DNA of 13,985 bases, from NCBI GenBank assembly GCA_004297235.1, contig SCUR01000138.1:1-13985 (forward strand), in the 5' to 3' direction. Made by a program: the position numbers and the translations under genes. A model generated the notes under the pieces. That model was not told the DNA's origin. It ran no database searches and worked only from the letters and a program-made list of their open reading frames with translations. Below, in pieces: positions 1 to 7,179 of the stretch. This DNA comes from Candidatus Manganitrophaceae bacterium (GTDB lineage: Bacteria; Nitrospirota; Nitrospiria; SBBL01; Manganitrophaceae). Positions within the stretch are counted from its first letter, which is position 1. Every line of letters starts with the position of its first letter.

Positions 1-1
1 C

Positions 2-544
2 TTCAATCATCGGCATCTGCTCCAGCAGCTCTCCACGGAGCTCTCCCGAACCCAGCGCTACGGCCGCGCCCTGACGCTGGCGATGCTCGACATCGACCAC
101 TTCAAACGATACAACGACACGCACGGACATCTCATGGGGAATGAAATCCTCCGCGCGTTGGGAGATATCATCCGGAGGAATATTCGAGAAACCGATATCG
201 CGGCCCGATACGGGGGAGAAGAGTTCTCGATCATCATGCCGGAGACGAATCGGGCGAAGGGGAAATTGATTGCGGAGCGGCTGCGGAAGGCGATCGCCGA
301 CTACCCGTTCAGAAACGTAAAACAGCAGCCGGGAGGCGCCATCACCATGAGCATCGGGCTCGCCTCCTATCCGGAAAACGCCGCCTCGCCGCACGATCTC
401 ATTGAAACGGCCGACCGCGCCCTCTATCGCGCCAAATCGACCGGGCGAAACCGGGTCTGCGTATCGACGAAAAGCGGGCCTCGGAAACCGGGCGCCGAAG
501 ACCGGAGTGGAAAGAAAAATAAAAAAGCCCTTACCTCCCGGTAG
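2..544 (+). CDS. Diguanylate cyclase (GGDEF domain), 5' truncated by the window edge
   Basis: The reading frame is open from base 2 with no start, so only the C-terminal 180 residues are present; any sensor domain lies outside the window. The visible part is nearly a whole GGDEF domain, which makes cyclic di-GMP from two GTP. It begins with the helix typical of domain onset (FNHRHLLQQL), followed by the substrate and metal segment DIDHFKRYND. The active-site loop is GGEEF (212-226), so catalysis is likely intact. An RxxD inhibitory site (RETD, 185-196) lies exactly five residues before it, suggesting product feedback inhibition. The usual late block (SIGLASYP, then ADRALYRAK) follows. The last 25 or so residues are basic and low complexity. 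The gene converges on the minus-strand cluster, and its stop codon lies inside that cluster's terminator hairpin. The family is clear; the stimulus is unknown. Confidence 0.93.
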   Translation, partial: FNHRHLLQQLSTELSRTQRYGRALTLAMLDIDHFKRYNDTHGHLMGNEILRALGDIIRRNIRETDIAARYGGEEFSIIMPETNRAKGKLIAERLRKAIADYPFRNVKQQPGGAITMSIGLASYPENAASPHDLIETADRALYRAKSTGRNRVCVSTKSGPRKPGAEDRSGKKNKKALTSR

Positions 545-548
545 GGGC
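515..548 (-). terminator. Intrinsic terminator ending the minus-strand cluster
   Basis: Arms at 527-534 and 541-548 form an 8-bp stem (one G-U pair) with a 6-base loop. Read on the minus strand, the stem is followed at once by TTTTTTATTTTT (526 down to 515). It lies 73 bases after the M16 peptidase stop codon. On the plus strand no T run follows, so it is directional. It overlaps the last codons and the stop of the converging GGDEF gene. Confidence 0.8.
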
Positions 549-570
549 CTCGCAGGGGTGTGAGTCGTCA

Positions 571-592
571 TTCCCGATAAAACATTCGGGAA
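571..592. other. Small inverted repeat between convergent genes
   Basis: TTCCCGA (571-577) and TCGGGAA (586-592) form a perfect 7-bp stem around an 8-base loop. No T run follows directly on either strand; a T-rich stretch (606-611) lies about 14 bases away on the plus side. It could be a weak plus-strand terminator for the GGDEF gene or a 3' stabilising hairpin for the peptidase mRNA. Its function is unproven. Confidence 0.4.
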
Positions 593-621
593 CGGCCATT
601 TCAATCTTTTTCAAGATCCCG

Positions 622-1878
622 TTAAAGGCTCAAATCTTGCGGCAGGAGACTCGGATCGATTTTCCCGAGGGCGGTCAGCGAGAGATGCTTCGAGTCGAAG
701 AGCCCTTTGGCGAGCTGTTGAACCTGATCGAGCGAGACGCGGTTGATCTCCCGGACCACCTCTTCCAGCGTGAAATATCGGCCGAAGTAAAGCTCGTCCT
801 TGGCCAGCTTGCTCATCCGGCTGCTGGTGCTCTCCATGCTGAGCATCAGGCTCCCCTTGATATGGTTCTTCGCCTTGTCCAGCTCGACCGCATCGACCCC
901 TTTGTCCTTGATCCGCTTGAACTCCTTTAAAACCAGACCGATCACCTTCGGGGCATTTTTAGCGCTGGTCCCGGCATAAACGGTAAAGAGCCCTCCGTCC
1001 TGATAAGAGGAAGGATAGGAGTAGATCGAGTAAGCCAGCCCCCGCCGCTCACGCACTTCCTGGAAAAGACGCGAGCTGACGCTTCCTCCGAGAATCGTAT
1101 TGAGCACATAAAGCGCATAGCGGTCGGGATGGCGGTGCGGGAGGCCCTGCGTTCCGATGCAGAGGTGGACCTGTTCCAGATTCCGCTTCTTGACCTGGAA
1201 ATTGGGGGTCATCTGCGGGGCCAGGCGCGGGTGCAGGTCGATCTCCTTCGCGGAATATTTTCCGAACGCCTTCTCCAGCGCCTTCATCAACGGCGGAAGA
1301 TCGAAATGGCCGGCGACCGAGATCACGATCTCTTTCGGATCGTAGGTCCGCTTGAGAAAACGGAGGATCTTTTTGCGGGTCATATCGGAGATCGTCTCGA
1401 TCGTTCCGAGAATCGGACGCCCCAGCGGGTTTCCTTTCCAGATGTCCTTGGTGTAGAGGTCGTGGACGAGATCTTCCGGATCGTCTTCGACCATCTTGAT
1501 CTCTTCGATCACCACCTGCTTTTCCTTCTCGATCTCCCGCGGATCGAAGGTCGAGTAATGGAAATTATCGGAGAGGATTTCGACCGCTTTGGAGAGGTGA
1601 TCGTCGAGGACCTTGGCGTAGAAGGTCGTCGTCTCGCGGGAGGTAAAGGCATTCAGCTCGCCGCCGATCGCATCGATCTCCCGGGCGATCTCCTTGGCGC
1701 TCCGCTTCTCGGTTCCTTTAAAAAACATATGCTCCAGGAAATGGGAGATGCCGTGCTCGTGGGCCTCTTCGTCCCGGGAGCCGATATTCACCCACAGCCC
1801 GATGGAGACCGATTTGACAGAGGCCATCTTTTCCGCGACAATCCGCATTCCGTTGTCCAAAACGACTTTCCGAACCAT
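622..1878 (-). CDS. M16B family zinc metallopeptidase (YmxG/MlpA-like processing protease)
   Basis: 418-residue insulinase-family peptidase. The inverted zinc motif HxxEH is at H46-F-L-E49-H50, and the expected distal glutamate is in VIEEI near residue 126, so the protein looks catalytically competent. The N-terminal M16 domain covers about residues 1-150 and the C-terminal M16_C domain about 165-345, including the R-E-R-R-G-L-A-Y-S segment typical of the second half. No signal peptide is visible. I chose the ATG at 1878 because the family pattern (VRKVVLDNGMRIV) starts there and AAGGAG lies 11 bases upstream; a 20-residue upstream extension has no family resemblance. It is the last gene of the cluster, downstream of pnp, the position held by mlpA/ymxG in B. 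subtilis. Its substrates are not predictable from sequence. Confidence 0.92.
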   Translation of the reverse strand: MVRKVVLDNGMRIVAEKMASVKSVSIGLWVNIGSRDEEAHEHGISHFLEHMFFKGTEKRSAKEIAREIDAIGGELNAFTSRETTTFYAKVLDDHLSKAVEILSDNFHYSTFDPREIEKEKQVVIEEIKMVEDDPEDLVHDLYTKDIWKGNPLGRPILGTIETISDMTRKKILRFLKRTYDPKEIVISVAGHFDLPPLMKALEKAFGKYSAKEIDLHPRLAPQMTPNFQVKKRNLEQVHLCIGTQGLPHRHPDRYALYVLNTILGGSVSSRLFQEVRERRGLAYSIYSYPSSYQDGGLFTVYAGTSAKNAPKVIGLVLKEFKRIKDKGVDAVELDKAKNHIKGSLMLSMESTSSRMSKLAKDELYFGRYFTLEEVVREINRVSLDQVQQLAKGLFDSKHLSLTALGKIDPSLLPQDLSL

Positions 1879-1954
1879 GTCTATCGACTCTCCTTGAAGA
1901 TGCGCTCGTGATGAATCCAATCGTAGCAGAAACCGCACAGGGCGGGATAGACCT

Positions 1955-1986
1955 GAGCGGATGTCCGCCTACGCGGACATCCGCTC
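1955..1986. repeat. Perfect 14-bp hairpin in the pnp/M16 spacer
   Basis: Arms 1955-1968 and 1973-1986 are exact reverse complements (GAGCGGATGTCCGC) around the 4-base loop CTAC. On the minus strand it lies 27 bases after the pnp stop and 76 bases before the M16 start. No T run follows, so it is not a standard intrinsic terminator. In RNA it would be very stable and may act as an RNase III site, a 3'-end stabiliser for pnp, or a dispersed REP-like palindrome. Confidence 0.8.
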
Positions 1987-2013
1987 GGAAGAAAAACCCA
2001 GTGATGACGATTT

Positions 2014-4119
2014 TTACTCTTTGGCGCCCTTGGCTTCGGCCGGAGGAGGAGGAAGGGTCTCTTTCCGGGAGAGACGGATCTTCCCTTGCCGATCGACTTC
2101 GAGGACCTTCACCGTCACCTCGTCTCCCTCCTTGACCTCATCGGAGACGTTCTTGACCCGATGATGGGCCAACTGGGAGATGTGGACCAATCCGTCGACG
2201 CCCCGCCGAAGCTCGACGATGGCGCCGAAGTCCATGATCCGGGTGACCTTGCCGACGTAGACCCGGCCGACCTCGACCTCCTCGACGATCATGTTGATCA
2301 TTTCGATCGCCTTCTTGGCCGCCTCTTCATCCATGGAGGCGATGTGGATCGTTCCGTCGTCTTCGATATCGATCTTAACACCGGTCTGCTCGATGATCCC
2401 GCGAATGACTTTTCCGCCCGGCCCGATGACCTCCCGGACCTTGTCGGATTTCACCTTCATGGTGACGATGCGCGGCGCATAGGTGGAGAGCTCCGGCCGC
2501 GGCGCGGCAAGCGCTTCCAGCATTTTCCCCAAGATGTGCAGCCGCCCCTGCTTCGCCTGCTCCAGGGCCTGCTTCATGATGGCGATGGTCAGCCCGCCGA
2601 TCTTGATGTCGAGCTGAAAGGCGGTGACCCCCTGCGCCGTCCCGGTAACTTTGAAATCCATGTCGCCCAGGTGATCTTCCAGACCGAGAATGTCGGAGAG
2701 AATCTGAACCCGCTTCCCCTCCAAAATCAGGCCCATTGCAATCCCCGCCACCGGACGGACGATCGGCACGCCGGCATCCATCAGGGCGAGGGTTCCGCCG
2801 CAGACGCTGGCCATGGAGGAGGAGCCGTTCGACTCCAGGATATCGGAGACGATCCGGATGGTGTAAGGAAATACCTCCTTGCTCGGGATAATCGGCTTGA
2901 GCGCCCGCTCCGCCAGAGCGCCATGTCCGACCTCGCGACGGCCGGGGCCCCGCATCGGCCGGGCCTCTCCGACGGAGAAGGGGGGGAAATTATAGTGAAG
3001 CATGAAGGTCTTCTTCCACTCCCCTTCCAGGGAGTCGATCCGCTGTTCGTCCTCGGACGTGCCGAGGGTCACCACGGCCAGGCTCTGCGTCTCGCCGCGG
3101 GTAAAGAGCGCCGACCCGTGCGTGCGGGGGAGAATCCCCACCTCGCAGGTGATCGGGCGGATATCGGCCGGCCCGCGGCCGTCGGCCCGAACCCCTTTGG
3201 TCAAAATCATCTCCCGGACCGCTTCCCGCTCCAGCTCGTGAAAGAGCGCTTTGATCTCGCGGGTCCGATCGACCTCGCCGGTATTGACGGCTGCGAGCTT
3301 CTCCTGAAGGAGATGGTCGAGCCGCTCCTGCCGCTCGGTCTTGTTCGGGATCAGCACCGCTTGTTGAACCGGCCCGGAGAGGCTCTCCCTCAATTGCTTC
3401 TCAAACGCTTCGTCCCGATCGATCGCCACGGGGGAGCGCTTCGCCTTGCCGACCTTCGCCTGAAGCTCCTTCTGGAGTTGGATGGTCGCCTGGAGGGCCT
3501 GATGCCCGAAGGCGACCGCTTCCAGAACCACCTCTTCGGGGAGCTCTTTGATCTCGCTTTCGACCATCATGACGGCTTCGGCGGTGCCTGCGAGGACGAT
3601 ATTCATGTCGCTCTTCTCGATCTCCTCCAGGCTCGGCATGGCGACGAGCTTTCCGTCGATCCGGCCGACGCGGATCGCGCCGATCGGGCCGTTGAAGGGG
3701 ATGTCCGAGATGGTGACCGCCGCGGAGGCGCCGACCATTCCGAGAATCTCGGTGGAGGCGGAGAGATCGCTCGAAAGAACCGAGGCGATGATCTGGGTCT
3801 CAAAATACCAATGATCCGGAAAGAGAGGCCGCATCGGCCGGTCGATCAACCGGCTGGTCAACGTCTCTTTTTCGCTCAGCCTTCCTTCTCTTTTGAAAAA
3901 TCCGCCCGGAATCCTTCCGGCGGCATAGGCTTTCTCCTGATAATCGACGGTGAGCGGAAGAAAATCGACGTTTTTCGCTTCCTTCGACGCCACCGCCGTG
4001 GCCAGGACCATGCTCTCGCCATACTGGACAAAAACGGCGCCATCCGCCTGCCGGGCCATCCGTCCTGTCTCCAGAATCAGCTTTTTTCCCGCGATGTCTG
4101 CTTCTACGCGATGAACCAT
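2014..4119 (-). CDS. pnp: Polyribonucleotide nucleotidyltransferase (PNPase)
   Basis: Full-length PNPase (701 residues; E. coli has 711). It degrades RNA 3' to 5' by phosphorolysis as a trimer. Domain order is complete: first RNase PH domain (about 10-145), helical linker, second RNase PH domain (about 310-530), KH domain with GPGG at 566-569, and S1 domain from about 615 to 690. The catalytic pattern EDHLGDMDFK gives D482, D488 and K490, matching E. coli D486, D492 and K494. The C-terminal tail after S1 is short and proline-rich. The start is supported by GAGGAG nine bases upstream (4129-4134). Part of that site can pair in a weak CTCT/AGAG hairpin (4132-4142). The 254-base leader between rpsO and pnp carries large hairpins, as in E. 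coli where PNPase autoregulates through its leader; whether that happens here is inference. Confidence 0.98.
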   Translation of the reverse strand: MVHRVEADIAGKKLILETGRMARQADGAVFVQYGESMVLATAVASKEAKNVDFLPLTVDYQEKAYAAGRIPGGFFKREGRLSEKETLTSRLIDRPMRPLFPDHWYFETQIIASVLSSDLSASTEILGMVGASAAVTISDIPFNGPIGAIRVGRIDGKLVAMPSLEEIEKSDMNIVLAGTAEAVMMVESEIKELPEEVVLEAVAFGHQALQATIQLQKELQAKVGKAKRSPVAIDRDEAFEKQLRESLSGPVQQAVLIPNKTERQERLDHLLQEKLAAVNTGEVDRTREIKALFHELEREAVREMILTKGVRADGRGPADIRPITCEVGILPRTHGSALFTRGETQSLAVVTLGTSEDEQRIDSLEGEWKKTFMLHYNFPPFSVGEARPMRGPGRREVGHGALAERALKPIIPSKEVFPYTIRIVSDILESNGSSSMASVCGGTLALMDAGVPIVRPVAGIAMGLILEGKRVQILSDILGLEDHLGDMDFKVTGTAQGVTAFQLDIKIGGLTIAIMKQALEQAKQGRLHILGKMLEALAAPRPELSTYAPRIVTMKVKSDKVREVIGPGGKVIRGIIEQTGVKIDIEDDGTIHIASMDEEAAKKAIEMINMIVEEVEVGRVYVGKVTRIMDFGAIVELRRGVDGLVHISQLAHHRVKNVSDEVKEGDEVTVKVLEVDRQGKIRLSRKETLPPPPAEAKGAKE

Positions 4120-4180
4120 AATCTGTAACTCCTCTAATAGAGCAGCAGGCCACAGAACTACAATGAGGAACCAAGAAGGT

Positions 4181-4284
4181 AACGTGAGGCGTGAGGCGTA
4201 AGGCGTGAGGGGTAAAAGATTTAAAGCTTAAAGCTTTATGCCTTTGCCTTTCCCCCTTTCGCCTAACGCCTCACGCCTAACGTC
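4181..4284. repeat. Inverted pair of 7-bp tandem repeats (array 1, rpsO-pnp spacer)
   Basis: The left arm (4184-4211) is four copies of GTGAGGC-like heptamers. The right arm (4261-4281) is three copies of GCCTAAC/GCCTCAC, its reverse complement. Across about 25 aligned bases only about three differ. The 7-base phase appears to continue through the centre (units starting GC at 4226, 4233 and 4240), so 4184-4281 reads as 14 heptamers. The transcript would form a long imperfect hairpin in the pnp leader. Confidence 0.8.
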
Positions 4285-4320
4285 ATTTCGCCCTTATTGG
4301 CTCTTCATTGTATTTCTGTG

Positions 4321-4363
4321 CCGGCTGCGATACGTTTAGCCGGACCTTCACCAGGGAAGGTCC
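4321..4363 (-). promoter_or_regulatory. Two overlapping hairpins just downstream of rpsO
   Basis: One stem pairs GGACCTTC (4342-4349) with GAAGGTCC (4356-4363), a perfect 8 bp around a 6-base loop. A second pairs CCGGCT (4321-4326) with AGCCGG (4338-4343). They share bases 4342-4343, so they cannot both form fully. The first begins 11 bases after the rpsO stop in the direction of transcription. No T run follows, which points to mRNA processing or stability rather than termination. Confidence 0.5.
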
Positions 4364-4373
4364 ATCGGCCTCA

Positions 4374-4643
4374 TTACTTTCTGAGTCCCAACTTACCGAT
4401 GATCGCCTGATACCGGGCAAAGTCGTTCTGCTTCAGATAATCGAGCAGTCTTCGGCGACGGCTGACCATATTGATCAAGCCCCGTCGAGAGTGGTGATCT
4501 TTCTTATGGGTCTGAAAGTGCTCCGTCAGATAGGAAATCCGGTTTGTTAAAAGGGCGATCTGAACCTCCGGGGATCCGGTATCGGTTCCATGGATTGCAT
4601 TTTCTTTGATCACACTCTGTTTCTTTTCCTTAACGAGCGGCAC
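4374..4643 (-). CDS. rpsO: 30S ribosomal protein S15
   Basis: 89 residues, the standard S15 length. S15 binds the central domain of 16S rRNA and nucleates the platform of the 30S subunit. The family core is unmistakable: GDTGSPEVQIALLT-like near residue 22, then THKKDHHSRRGL, RRRRLLDYL, and a C-terminal LGLRK. The start is a GTG at 4643, placed by the strong AAGGAGG (4652-4658) eight bases upstream and by length; an in-frame extension to 4724 runs back through the end of truB and has no S15 character. The gene follows truB with 19 bases between stop and start, so the two are almost certainly cotranscribed. It is followed by hairpins and heptamer array 1 before pnp. Confidence 0.98.
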   Translation of the reverse strand: MPLVKEKKQSVIKENAIHGTDTGSPEVQIALLTNRISYLTEHFQTHKKDHHSRRGLINMVSRRRRLLDYLKQNDFARYQAIIGKLGLRK

Positions 4644-4662
4644 GTGATGTTCCTCCTTATGG

Positions 4663-5649
4663 TTAATATAATGAACTTGGAACCGATTCTTCCACTCCGG
4701 CGCCGACTTCCGGCCCCGAGACATCGGAAAGAACCGTTTCTATTTTAAAAAAAGACGCTCGACTTCCCCCGATCTCACTCTCATCGATTTCCGCGCGGCC
4801 GATCGCCAAGAGCTGATCCTCGGGGTCCAACAGACGAAGCGGCTCTCCTTTTTTAAAAGAAGTCCGCTTCAAAATCGCTTGGGGACCGACCGGCGCGCCA
4901 TGGAGGATCTTCTCCCGGTAGGGCCCCTTGACCCAGACCGCAGGAAGATCCTTCAACACCTGATTCAAAGAGTACACCTCTTCTTCCCAAGTCCCTTCCG
5001 CAACCCGCTCGCAAAACCGGCCCAGCTCGATCGAATCGGAGATGTGAAATTGATCCGCGCAGGTTCGGCGCAGCTGGAGCAAATGCCCCCCCACCCCCAG
5101 CTTCGTCCCGATATCGGCGCAGAGGGTCCGCACATAGGTTCCCTTCGAGCAGACGACGCTGAAGGCGACGTCTGCTCCCTCGATCCCCTTGAAACGCATT
5201 TCCCGGATCGTGACGGCGCGGGCCGCCCGCTCCACCGTCTTTCCGGCGCGGGCCGAGCGATAGAGCGGAACCCCTTTCACCTTGATGGCGGAGTACATCG
5301 GCGGCATCTGCTCATAGGTTCCGACAAACGACGCCATCGCCTCGCGAACCCGCTCCTCGATTCCGGAGGGGACATCGACGCTCCGGAAGACCTTCCCGGT
5401 GGCATCCTGCGTGTCGGTCTCCTCGCCGAGACGGAGGACCGCCTCATACTCTTTCTCGGCATCCATCAGAAAATGAACGACTTTGGTTCCCTTTCCAAAG
5501 CAGATCGGAAGGACGCCGGTCGCCTGCGGATCGAGGGTTCCCGCATGACCGACCTTCTTGACGCGCAAAAGCCCCCGGATCTTGGCCACCACATCGTGGG
5601 AGGTCCAACCGGCCGGCTTATCGATATTGATGATTCCGTCTTTGATCAT
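4663..5649 (-). CDS. truB: tRNA pseudouridine(55) synthase
   Basis: 328 residues (E. coli TruB has 314). It converts U55 of the tRNA T-loop to pseudouridine. The opening INIDKPAGWTSHDVV and the catalytic motif HAGTLDPQATG are canonical, with nucleophile D40 in GTLDP. CSKGTYVRTLCADIG, the second conserved block, is present. The C-terminal 80 or so residues resemble the accessory PUA-like part (LLAIGRAEI). The last 15 residues (ending VPSSLY) look like a non-conserved tail. The start at 5649 has only a short AAGG six bases upstream, and that site lies right at the edge of heptamer array 2. The stop is 19 bases before the rpsO start. Confidence 0.97.
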   Translation of the reverse strand: MIKDGIINIDKPAGWTSHDVVAKIRGLLRVKKVGHAGTLDPQATGVLPICFGKGTKVVHFLMDAEKEYEAVLRLGEETDTQDATGKVFRSVDVPSGIEERVREAMASFVGTYEQMPPMYSAIKVKGVPLYRSARAGKTVERAARAVTIREMRFKGIEGADVAFSVVCSKGTYVRTLCADIGTKLGVGGHLLQLRRTCADQFHISDSIELGRFCERVAEGTWEEEVYSLNQVLKDLPAVWVKGPYREKILHGAPVGPQAILKRTSFKKGEPLRLLDPEDQLLAIGRAEIDESEIGGSRASFFKIETVLSDVSGPEVGAGVEESVPSSLY

Positions 5650-5660
5650 GAATGGCCTTA

Positions 5661-5737
5661 GATTTCGGATTGCGGATTGCGGATTTAAAACCGAAACCTC
5701 TTTTCTCTTTCACATTCCGCAATCCGCATTCCGCAAT
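5661..5737. repeat. Inverted pair of 7-bp tandem repeats (array 2, nrnA-truB spacer)
   Basis: The left arm repeats GATTGCG with small variants (5661-5688). The right arm repeats CCGCAAT/CCGCATT (5717-5737), its reverse complement in rotated phase; about 18 of 20 aligned bases pair. The loop is roughly 28 bases and pyrimidine-rich. The right arm ends exactly against the nrnA stop codon and the left arm touches the weak truB ribosome-binding site, so the element fills the spacer completely. Confidence 0.8.
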
Positions 5738-6703
5738 TTAACTGACCGCCTGATAGACCGCTTCCTGCACCGAGGCGAGGATCGTATCCCGCACCTTCTC
5801 CCAGGGGCCGAATCGGGTGCAGCCGGCGGCATAGATATGCCCGCCCCCGCCCCAACGCTTCGCCAGAAGGGCCACATCGACTTTCCCCTGCGATCGGAAG
5901 CTGATTTTATACTGTTCCGGACCGACCTCTCGGAAAAAGACCGCCACCTCGACCTTTTCGACCGACCGGGGGTAGGTCACGAAATCTTCCGTATCTTCGA
6001 GGGTCGTTCCTGTTTTTCGAAGCTGCGCCTGCGTCACCTCGATCCAGGCGATCCGCTCGTCGGCGCTGAGCTCCATTTTCGCCAGGACCTCGGCAAGCAG
6101 CTTCAGACGGCCCGAGCTGTTCGCCTCAAAGAGGGCGGTGGCGATGCGAAAAGGATCGGCCCCCTGCTCGATCATCTCCCCCGCAATCTGGAGCGCTCGC
6201 GAGGTGGTATTTACATATCGAAACGATCCGGTCTCCGTAATCAACGCGGTGTAAATACAGGTCGCGATGGAAGGGGTCATCCGGGTGCCCATCGCCTTGA
6301 GCAGGTCGTAGATCATCTCGCCGGTCGCCATGGCGGTCGGCAGCACCCAATTGATATGTCCGTAGGATGGATTGGTGATGTGATGATCGATATTGATCAA
6401 GAGGGGGATGGCGTCGGAACCGGTGTATCCCGTCCGCTCGAAACTGCCGGAGTCGACCACGATCAGGGCGTCCGCCGGCTGTATCATGGCCTTCTGTTGA
6501 GAGAAGAGCCCCTCGTGGGGAAGGAAAAGGAGCTGCTGCGGAATCGGATCTTTATTGATCACTTCCGCTTTTTTTCCCATATCCCGGAGGGCCAGCGCCA
6601 GCGCCATGCCGGAACCGATTGCATCTCCCTCCGGACTCACATGTCCCGTAATGATGAATGATTGCTTCTCTTGGAGAACCGACACCACTTGAGGTAGACT
6701 CAT
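5738..6703 (-). CDS. nrnA: DHH/DHHA1 phosphoesterase, NrnA type (nanoRNase / pAp phosphatase)
   Basis: 321 residues, the usual NrnA length. NrnA enzymes remove nucleotides from very short RNAs and, in many species, dephosphorylate 3'-phosphoadenosine 5'-phosphate. Metal-binding motifs of the DHH domain are in order: HVSPEGDAIGS (H21, D27), VDSG (D84) and DHH (106-108). The C-terminal DHHA1 domain carries the substrate motif GGGGH (285-289). Motif I has E25 where many homologues have D, which is a mild variant. The start at 6703 has AGGA six bases upstream and overlaps the stop of a 12-codon micro-ORF as ATGA. Placement among pnp, rbfA and truB fits RNA turnover. Which of the two activities dominates cannot be told from sequence. 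Confidence 0.93.
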   Translation of the reverse strand: MSLPQVVSVLQEKQSFIITGHVSPEGDAIGSGMALALALRDMGKKAEVINKDPIPQQLLFLPHEGLFSQQKAMIQPADALIVVDSGSFERTGYTGSDAIPLLINIDHHITNPSYGHINWVLPTAMATGEMIYDLLKAMGTRMTPSIATCIYTALITETGSFRYVNTTSRALQIAGEMIEQGADPFRIATALFEANSSGRLKLLAEVLAKMELSADERIAWIEVTQAQLRKTGTTLEDTEDFVTYPRSVEKVEVAVFFREVGPEQYKISFRSQGKVDVALLAKRWGGGGHIYAAGCTRFGPWEKVRDTILASVQEAVYQAVS

Positions 6704-6738
6704 TCGTTATCCTGATACAGTGCAGCCATACCGCTCAT
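6700..6738 (-). CDS. Putative 12-codon micro-ORF overlapping the nrnA start
   Basis: It reads MSGMAALYQDNE. Its ATG (6738-6736) overlaps the stop of the preceding micro-ORF as ATGA, and its TGA (6702-6700) overlaps the nrnA ATG as ATGA. A purine-rich stretch (GGAAGGG) abuts its start, too close to be a normal ribosome-binding site, so translation would depend on coupling. No homology is recognised. It could be chance. Confidence 0.3.
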   Translation of the reverse strand: MSGMAALYQDNE

Positions 6739-6791
6739 CCCTTCCGGTTGTTAAGACCGTCCGCGCAGACAGCAGCCGCTTCTCGGCGCAT
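6735..6791 (-). CDS. Putative 18-codon micro-ORF overlapping the rbfA stop
   Basis: It reads MRREAAAVCADGLNNRKG. The ATG (6791-6789) shares its A with the rbfA stop in TGATG, and its TGA (6737-6735) overlaps the next micro-ORF. It has no ribosome-binding site of its own beyond the end of rbfA, so only terminating ribosomes would be expected to translate it. The sequence is too short for a family call. It may be a coupling device, a decayed gene remnant, or chance. Confidence 0.3.
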   Translation of the reverse strand: MRREAAAVCADGLNNRKG

Positions 6792-7153
6792 CACTGCTTT
6801 TCCTTTTCGATTCGGTCGAGGAGATCCAGAATGTTGGAGACCTTCTCGGTCGACTCGTCCGGCAAAAACACCAGCTCCGGAATGCGGCGAAGATGCAATC
6901 TCCTCGATAATTCCGCCCGGATGAAGCCGGCCGCCTTCTTCAGACCGATAAAAGCCTGCTTCGGATCTTGCTCCTTCTGAACCGTCACGAAAATTTTCGC
7001 ATGCTGCAGATCGTCGGAAACGTCCACGGAAGTCACCGTGACAAAGCCGATGCGCGGGTCGCGCGTCTTTCGCATCAAGATGTCGGCCACCTCCATCTTG
7101 ATTTGATCTCCGATTCGATCTGTTCTCTTGTACTCATGCACGGCGAAAGACAC
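6791..7153 (-). CDS. rbfA: 30S ribosome-binding factor A
   Basis: 120 residues, the normal RbfA size. RbfA is a single KH-like domain protein that binds the immature 30S subunit and helps finish the 5' end of 16S rRNA. Recognisable blocks are DRIGDQIKMEVADIL near the start, DPRIGFVTVTSVDVSDDLQHAKIFV in the centre, and the helix AAGFIRAELSRRLHLRRIPEL followed by F-x-x-D. The start is GTG at 7153; GGAGG lies only four bases upstream, closer than usual, and a small CTCTC/GAGAG hairpin (7163-7177) precedes it. It follows ylxP by 26 bases. The stop (TGA) overlaps the start of a micro-ORF as TGATG. Confidence 0.97.
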   Translation of the reverse strand: MSFAVHEYKRTDRIGDQIKMEVADILMRKTRDPRIGFVTVTSVDVSDDLQHAKIFVTVQKEQDPKQAFIGLKKAAGFIRAELSRRLHLRRIPELVFLPDESTEKVSNILDLLDRIEKEKQ

Positions 7154-7179
7154 CCGTCCTCCCTCTCCCGGTGAGAGCC

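Noticed and set aside
1879..1938. 20-residue N-terminal extension of the M16 peptidase
   Set aside because: Family similarity and the ribosome-binding site both point to the ATG at 1878; the extension is not signal-peptide-like.
2086..4128. 680-codon open frame on the plus strand opposite pnp
   Set aside because: It is exactly antisense to pnp, whose motifs are intact; its translation is D/H/L/R-rich with no domain, as expected from GC-biased codons read on the other strand.
4296..4335. Possible pnp promoter with a TACAAT -10 on the minus strand
   Set aside because: No acceptable -35 at 16-18 bases; transcription from upstream is sufficient to explain pnp.
4644..4724. 27-residue N-terminal extension of S15
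   Set aside because: It overlaps the end of truB and the strong ribosome-binding site; the GTG at 4643 gives the standard 89-residue protein.
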